From Cephalothrix simula (lineage: Eukaryota; Nemertea; Palaeonemertea; Archinemertea; Cephalotrichidae), in NCBI GenBank assembly GCA_035591015.1, contig JAXIUW010251393.1:1-11818 (forward strand): a DNA stretch of 11,818 nt, written 5' to 3'. This document shows, in pieces, positions 9,401 through 11,818 of this stretch (the stretch's first letter is position 1; each line of letters starts with the position of its first letter). Under the pieces are notes generated by a model, which was given only the letters and a program-made list of their open reading frames with translations, made no database searches and had not been told where the DNA came from. The position numbers and the translations under genes are program-made.

Positions 9401-11426
9401 AGCGCTGAGAAAATATTAAAACTGAAGAACATAAAAACACCAAAATGAAACACTAGACTAGCATCTTAAGCCGTTTCTACTAACATTTACTACAAAAGAT
9501 GACATCATTTTGTTTTGCTGACCTTCACCTTTAAAACCGGAACCAGGTTATTAGATATTTACCAGAATTATTTTTATGTTAATAAGGCAATAGCGTGAGA
9601 ACCTTCATTGTTCGTCTACCAAATTTGGACGGCAGATTTTTGAAAATTTATTTTTAGGTAAATTAGGACTGACACTGATAATCATGAAACCGATGATACC
9701 AGAGATGTCTAATGGTGTCAGAGCCACTCAGAGGAGTCGAAATACATCATGTATCATCGTATTTAAGTAAAGAATATAAAGATATCCATATCTGTAAGTC
9801 TTTAAGATTTTATTAGGTGCGTGTAAAGTAGTCATTTTTATGTCAGCATAAATCATTAAAATTGTCTCATTTTTGTCAGAAATAATGAAATATTTTATTT
9901 CAGTCAACGTAGTATCACATAGAGTATGTTAACAGTAATTAGATTAACAATAATCTTGTCGAAGTCAAGGGAGTGTTAAGACAGGGTTAGAATTTTCGTC
10001 AAATCCGCTGAATTTAGTACCGAGTCACACTAAAGTATTGCTGCGCGAGCGGAATATTTGAAAAGTACAGTACTATAAAGACCGTCTTTTAAAATATTAA
10101 ATATAAAAGTTTAGGGATTTTTTTAATATTTTTATAAACCAGAAATATAATAAAATGAATTTGAAAAAAATTCAGTTCGAAAATATCTAGAATATCATCA
10201 TTTTTCAATTGGGATGGTAAAAAAATATGCATTCAAAAATTTCTATAACAAGCATTCTTAAAAAGTCTTCCCATTCCTTGTTATTAAGGATTTTATTTTG
10301 AACAAAAAAAGCGGTTAGTCAAATTCAAAGAAAACCTCTCTAATCCAAATCTTCAACCAAAAAACAGCACTTAAAACTCTCTAAACCTCTAATTAATTAT
10401 CAGAAACACAACCAAGGGGTATGTATTATGTAATAGAAATCACCATTGAGTGCTTTTTAGGACCAAGGTAGAATATAAATTGTATGATACACAGGATCCG
10501 TATATTCCCAGTTTCCAGAATGAATTAGCTTTGGTTAGGTGCTTTGACCAAATCCACTATATGAACACCAATTCCCTGTCAACTAGCCCAGATTGTAGCA
10601 GGGGCGCCCTCTTTCCTCAATCACGGAAACTTACCGGCAGACGACTTCCGGGTTAGAGGAAACAGTGCTGAAATTTTGATTACAGCTGCACATTTATAAT
10701 CTAGCACAAGCTAGTTTTTTGTTTCCCCTAAATACATACATATTCCACAGCATATTGCCTAAGCAAAACCAAATTTCAGCGATTTCTAGAATGAAATGTT
10801 GATGAAATTCATAGTGATTATTTACGCTTGCTTTGTAAATGAAATATAAGACGAAAAATTTGATGGTATTTGATCGTTAAACGTTGTTAAATTCAGCTGA
10901 TCAAATACTATTTACGTTAACCTGATCTTCGGATTTTTCATGAACCATGTCAGCAGCTAGTTTGCGACAATGGTATAAATTCTAGGGATATTTTTTGTGC
11001 TTTAAGTGCGCAAATTGTAAGATCTGCGCAATTAATTTGCCAAAAATGGGTACTAAATACTTACGACTTGTTCAGCAGTAGCAGTATATGGTAAACCGCG
11101 CATACGCATTATAGTTTGGTCTTGACAACTGTGCCTCGATAAGAACTCTTGCGCCTCAGTGCTACTTCCTACGAAGAAAGATAAAAGGTGTTTAATTGAA
11201 AGTTAGCATTAGAGTGAAAAATAATTATCACCAATAAAGATTTGGCTTACCGCCAGCAACATTGATAAAGTCTTTTCCCGAGGCTTTATATACTTCGATA
11301 TATCTCTGCTTTAAATGGTGTTTATGTTTTTTCAGGGCCATATCTCTGTCTTCCTTAGAATCGAAACGAATAAGAGCTTCTCCATTTCTTCTTCCTTGTT
11401 TACTCAAACACAGAGCAACACCACCT
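3275..11426 (-). CDS. ESRP: ESRP/Fusilli-like epithelial splicing regulatory protein, 3' portion (7 exons)
   Basis: This is a spliced CDS: join of 11426-11251, 11168-11065, 8687-8472, 7102-6851, 5979-5757, 4600-4215 and 3457-3275. All six internal introns are GT-AG and their phases agree (1,0,0,0,1,0). The joined frame gives 512 residues plus TAG and is 5'-partial; it enters exon A with one base of a split codon. Domains in window numbering: second half of RRM1 (1-50), RRM2 (about 78-158), RRM3 (about 210-292), a Pro/Met/Gly/Ala-rich linker (325-425) and a fourth RRM-like domain (about 428-503). Diagnostic stretches are [40 protein letters not shown] and [10 protein letters not shown]. From family knowledge, ESRP proteins are nuclear or cytoplasmic RNA-binding proteins that bind GU-rich (UGG-type) pre-mRNA motifs and direct alternative splicing in epithelia. 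The RRMs are of the hnRNP F/H type, but the linkers and C-terminus fit ESRP better than hnRNP F/H or GRSF1. The N-terminal domain is outside the window. Confidence 0.95.
3458..4214 (-). other. Intron F-G of the ESRP gene (757 bp)
   Basis: It is bounded by GTGAGT at 4214-4209 and TTTATTACAG ending at 3458. The donor side is followed by a poly-T run on the gene strand. A 102-codon plus-strand frame (3747-4055) has no recognisable domain and is judged chance. The middle is less AT-rich than the ends. It holds a GGTAAC/GTTACC hairpin (3908-3925) and a perfect 16-bp palindrome (3972-3987), so a small mobile-element remnant is possible. Confidence 0.85.
3972..3987. repeat. Perfect 16-bp palindrome in intron F-G
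   Basis: TTTGTACATGTACAAA is self-complementary over 16 bp. The motif ACATGTAC occurs again 20 bp upstream at 3957-3964, giving two spaced copies of the palindromic core. Confidence 0.6.
4215..4600 (-). CDS. ESRP: ESRP exon F: Pro/Met/Ala-rich linker and start of fourth RRM-like domain
   Basis: The acceptor is TTTTTCAG before 4600 and the donor is GAG|GTGAGT at 4214. The exon is 386 nt, entering in phase 1 and leaving in phase 0. It encodes a low-complexity linker rich in Met, Pro, Gly and Gln, with a six-Ala run in [21 protein letters not shown] Tyr/Pro segment, [15 protein letters not shown], follows; vertebrate ESRPs have the similar YYPSPPGSPNS. The exon ends with beta1 and alpha1 of an RRM-like fold: [21 protein letters not shown] run of ten T residues on the gene strand begins in the GTGAGT donor itself, a layout often linked to TIA-type regulation of weak donors. 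Read-through would stay open for 22 codons, to a stop near 4149. Confidence 0.94.
4673..4713 (+). repeat. Dispersed inverted repeat, copy 1
   Basis: This 41-bp segment contains CCTATACA, TTTTG and AGAGGGTAT, and ends CACCAT. It aligns without gaps to the reverse complement of 5485-5525 at 33 of 41 positions by hand count. The pair suggests two diverged copies, or the two arms, of a transposable element inserted in this intron. Confidence 0.6.
5485..5525 (-). repeat. Dispersed inverted repeat, copy 2
   Basis: This is the partner of 4673-4713 in opposite orientation. The shared blocks are CCTATACA, TTTTG, AGAGGGTAT, AAAA and CACCAT. The surrounding 270 bp is GC-rich for the window. Confidence 0.6.
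5757..5979 (-). CDS. ESRP: ESRP exon E: second half of RRM3
   Basis: The acceptor is TTGGTCACAG before 5979 and the donor is GGTG|GTAAGT at 5756. The exon is 223 nt, entering in phase 0 and leaving in phase 1. It encodes [11 protein letters not shown] (beta3, RNP1-like), a somewhat Ala-rich alpha2 and [14 protein letters not shown] (beta4 and the conserved tail seen as RYVEVFQCSAEEMN in vertebrates). A Pro/Met/Ile-rich linker start follows ([19 protein letters not shown]). In vertebrate ESRP1 an alternative donor near this position adds the peptide CKLP, which affects nuclear localisation. No such peptide is visible at this exon end. Confidence 0.95.
5980..6850 (-). other. Intron D-E of the ESRP gene (871 bp)
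   Basis: It is bounded by GTAAAT at 6850-6845 and TTGGTCACAG ending at 5980. It is AT-rich with no plausible gene. It contains a two-copy 10-bp tandem repeat (6221-6240, TCAGTAAATG/A) and an ATTTCCCT-CC-AGGGAAAT inverted repeat at 6276-6293. Confidence 0.85.
6851..7102 (-). CDS. ESRP: ESRP exon D: RRM2-RRM3 linker and first half of RRM3
   Basis: The acceptor is TTTTGATAG before 7102 and the donor is CAG|GTAAAT at 6850. The exon is 252 nt, 84 codons, phase 0 at both ends. It begins VLNNTMESQ, continuing ...AEVQQ|VLN as in vertebrate ESRP. A polar then Pro/Met-rich linker follows ([20 protein letters not shown]), comparable in place to the vertebrate Pro-rich PLIPLPTPPIIPVLPQ linker. RRM3 then starts: [20 protein letters not shown] (beta1-alpha1), and beta2 as GVHMVYNAQ. 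The donor falls just after beta2, so RRM3 is split between this exon and the next. Confidence 0.96.
7103..8471 (-). other. Intron C-D of the ESRP gene (1369 bp)
   Basis: It is bounded by GTATGT at 8471-8466 and TTTTGATAG ending at 7103. The part at about 7200-7560 is GC-richer and looks like a repeat insertion; CTTGGCACC occurs at 7266-7274 and 7414-7422 and inverted at 7642-7650. A strong hairpin is at 7962-8017. No ORF of interest is present. Confidence 0.85.
7962..8017. repeat. 56-nt hairpin with 17-bp stem
   Basis: ATTATC and TTTTACACATT (7962-7967, 7970-7980) pair perfectly with AATGTGTAAAA and GATAAT (8001-8011, 8012-8017). The stem is interrupted only by a 2-nt bulge (AC) on the left arm and the loop is 20 nt. 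It could be a tiny foldback element or an intronic small-RNA hairpin. Confidence 0.65.
8472..8687 (-). CDS. ESRP: ESRP exon C: main part of RRM2
   Basis: The acceptor is GATTTATAG before 8687 and the donor is CAG|GTATGT at 8471. The exon is 216 nt, exactly 72 codons, phase 0 at both ends. It starts LQFFHNG, completing alpha1 of RRM2 after ...AEQV. It continues with [20 protein letters not shown] (beta2, loop and the RNP1-like beta3), alpha2 ([14 protein letters not shown]) and beta4 ([11 protein letters not shown]). It ends TAEVQQ, the conserved junction with the following VLN. Open frames on the opposite strand here are shadows of this exon. An internal in-frame exon of 3n length could in principle be skipped without a frameshift, but that would remove most of RRM2. 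Confidence 0.95.
8688..11064 (-). other. Intron B-C of the ESRP gene (2377 bp)
   Basis: It is bounded by GTAAGT at 11064-11059 and GATTTATAG ending at 8688. It is the largest intron, with no recognised exon or RNA gene. A 100-codon minus-strand frame at 9151-9453 is hydrophobic and Phe-rich through AT composition and shows no domain. A GC-richer patch at about 10540-10660 is open on the plus strand for 68 codons. It is flanked on one side by the inverted pair TTAGAGGAAAC (10653-10663) and GTTTCCCCTAA (10721-10731). A hairpin is at 10860-10914. Confidence 0.85.
10860..10914. repeat. Hairpin in intron B-C
   Basis: GTATTTGATC (10866-10875) and GATCAAATAC (10899-10908) are perfect 10-bp inverted repeats with a 23-nt loop. 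On the plus strand the stem extends outward with two G-T wobbles and two A-T pairs. It has no recognised identity. Confidence 0.55.
11065..11168 (-). CDS. ESRP: ESRP exon B: RRM1-RRM2 linker and start of RRM2
   Basis: The acceptor is TTCTTCGTAG before 11168 and the donor is GTC|GTAAGT at 11064. The exon is 104 nt, entering in phase 1 and leaving in phase 0. After the split Gly codon it encodes 34 residues. These are a short linker ([17 protein letters not shown], matching the family's NEVAQFLSKENQ) and then beta1 and the start of alpha1 of RRM2 ([16 protein letters not shown]). The intron separating it from exon A is only 82 nt (11250-11169), by far the shortest in the gene. The exon is too short to have appeared as a free-standing ORF and was found by frame and splice-site continuity. 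Confidence 0.94.
11251..11426 (-). CDS. ESRP: ESRP exon A: second half of RRM1
   Basis: The acceptor is TTTTTTACAG before 11426 and the donor is G|GTAAG at 11250. The exon is 176 nt, enters with the last base of a split codon (phase 2) and leaves in phase 1. It encodes 58 residues beginning [20 protein letters not shown], which is the beta2-beta3 part of the first RRM with the RNP1-like GEALIRF. The alpha2/beta4 part follows as [20 protein letters not shown]. Vertebrate ESRP has a closely matching [19 protein letters not shown] segment. A second AG lies 2 nt into the exon (ACAGAG). The first AG is preferred because it would restore a Lys/Arg codon before GG, as in the family, but the upstream exon cannot be seen. 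Confidence 0.95.
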
Positions 11427-11818
11427 CTGTAAAAAACATTTGAAAAAATCTTTAGGAAATGCATTCATATTCATACACATGAAAATTTGAAGAAAACTTT
11501 CTTCGCGCAGGCGCACGTCAATCTCTATGCAATCAGCCCCGAGCCACTGTCGACGCGCTAGTGTTCATACGAAATAAAGCGGTGGCGACGCCGGGCTGTC
11601 CTTCACTACAGTATATAAACTTCATGCCCAAGGAAAACTATTTTGATATCGGTTAGTAAAGGTGGCCGAGGGTAGCGAGATGGGACATGTTTCCTAAGTA
11701 CATAGTCTGACGATAGAATCGCATAAAAATGATGATCAAAAATCAAATTTTGGTTAAAATTTTCCTCCACCCTCTAAGCTGTTGTCCATCTTATTTTGAC
11801 GATAAGAGAACCATTCTA
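11427..11818 (-). other. Partial intron upstream of exon A
   Basis: This is the 3' end of the intron that precedes exon A. No upstream ESRP exon (RRM1 beta1-alpha1, a VRARGLPWQ-like segment) is present in the remaining 392 bp, so that exon lies outside the window. The interval contains the CpG-rich patch at 11501-11600. Confidence 0.8.
11501..11600. promoter_or_regulatory. CpG-rich 100-bp patch with NRF-1/EWG-like site
   Basis: By hand count this 100-bp block is 60% GC with 13 CpG dinucleotides, in otherwise AT-rich DNA. CGCGCAGGCGCA at 11504-11515 fits the NRF-1/Ewg consensus YGCGCANGCGCR exactly. A TATATAA-like sequence lies just beyond, near 11612. It could be an internal promoter or enhancer for a short ESRP transcript, or simply an inserted element; a CAGCCC/GGGCTG pair near its ends could argue for the latter. 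Confidence 0.3.

Noticed and set aside
9151-9453. 100-codon minus-strand ORF with hydrophobic, Phe-rich sequence
   Set aside because: The hydrophobicity comes from T-rich codons. It lies within the B-C intron, does not continue the ESRP frame through good splice sites and matches no family I know.
10450-10656. 68-codon plus-strand ORF in a GC-richer patch of intron B-C
   Set aside because: No recognisable protein similarity; the nearby short inverted repeat suggests a mobile-element remnant at most.
1-11818. Prokaryotic features, CRISPR arrays or a defence-type gene system
   Set aside because: The GT-AG introns and the metazoan splicing regulator show eukaryotic nuclear DNA; no regular spaced repeats or operon-like genes are present.

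Overview
The window is eukaryotic, AT-rich genomic DNA. It carries the 3' half of one spliced protein-coding gene on the minus strand. Seven exons with GT-AG introns (82 bp to about 2.4 kb) can be joined into one open frame from 11426 down to a TAG stop at 3277-3275. This gives 512 residues after the split first codon. The protein is an ESRP/Fusilli-type splicing regulator (vertebrate ESRP1/2, Drosophila fusilli, C. elegans sym-2). That follows from its hnRNP F/H-like RRMs, its ESRP-like inter-RRM linkers and the YYPSPP.SP-type motif near the C-terminus. The sequence diverges from vertebrate ESRP and the C-terminus differs, so an invertebrate, probably an arthropod, is my inference; the species cannot be named.

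Layout, reading down the minus strand. 11818-11427 is the end of an upstream intron, with a CpG-rich 100-bp patch. Exon A (11426-11251) holds the second half of RRM1. Exon B (11168-11065) holds the linker and start of RRM2. Exon C (8687-8472) holds the rest of RRM2. Exon D (7102-6851) holds a linker and the first half of RRM3. Exon E (5979-5757) holds the second half of RRM3. Exon F (4600-4215) holds a Pro/Met/Gly/Ala-rich linker and the start of a fourth RRM-like domain. Exon G (3457-3275) completes that domain and ends the protein. The upstream exons, with the ESRP N-terminal domain and the first half of RRM1, lie beyond 11818.

Below 3275 is the 3' UTR and then intergenic DNA. The nearest canonical AATAAA on the gene strand is at 1413-1408. 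At 150-1 a minus-strand open frame runs off the window and weakly resembles a yellow/MRJP-family segment. No other gene is convincing.

The large introns hold no recognised genes. They contain short repeats and hairpins: a diverged 41-bp repeat in opposite orientations in the E-F intron, a 17-bp-stem hairpin in the C-D intron, a second hairpin in the B-C intron and a 16-bp perfect palindrome in the F-G intron. The most interesting points are the complete fourth C-terminal RRM, a possible read-through isoform that would truncate it, and a possible internal promoter and start just upstream of exon A.
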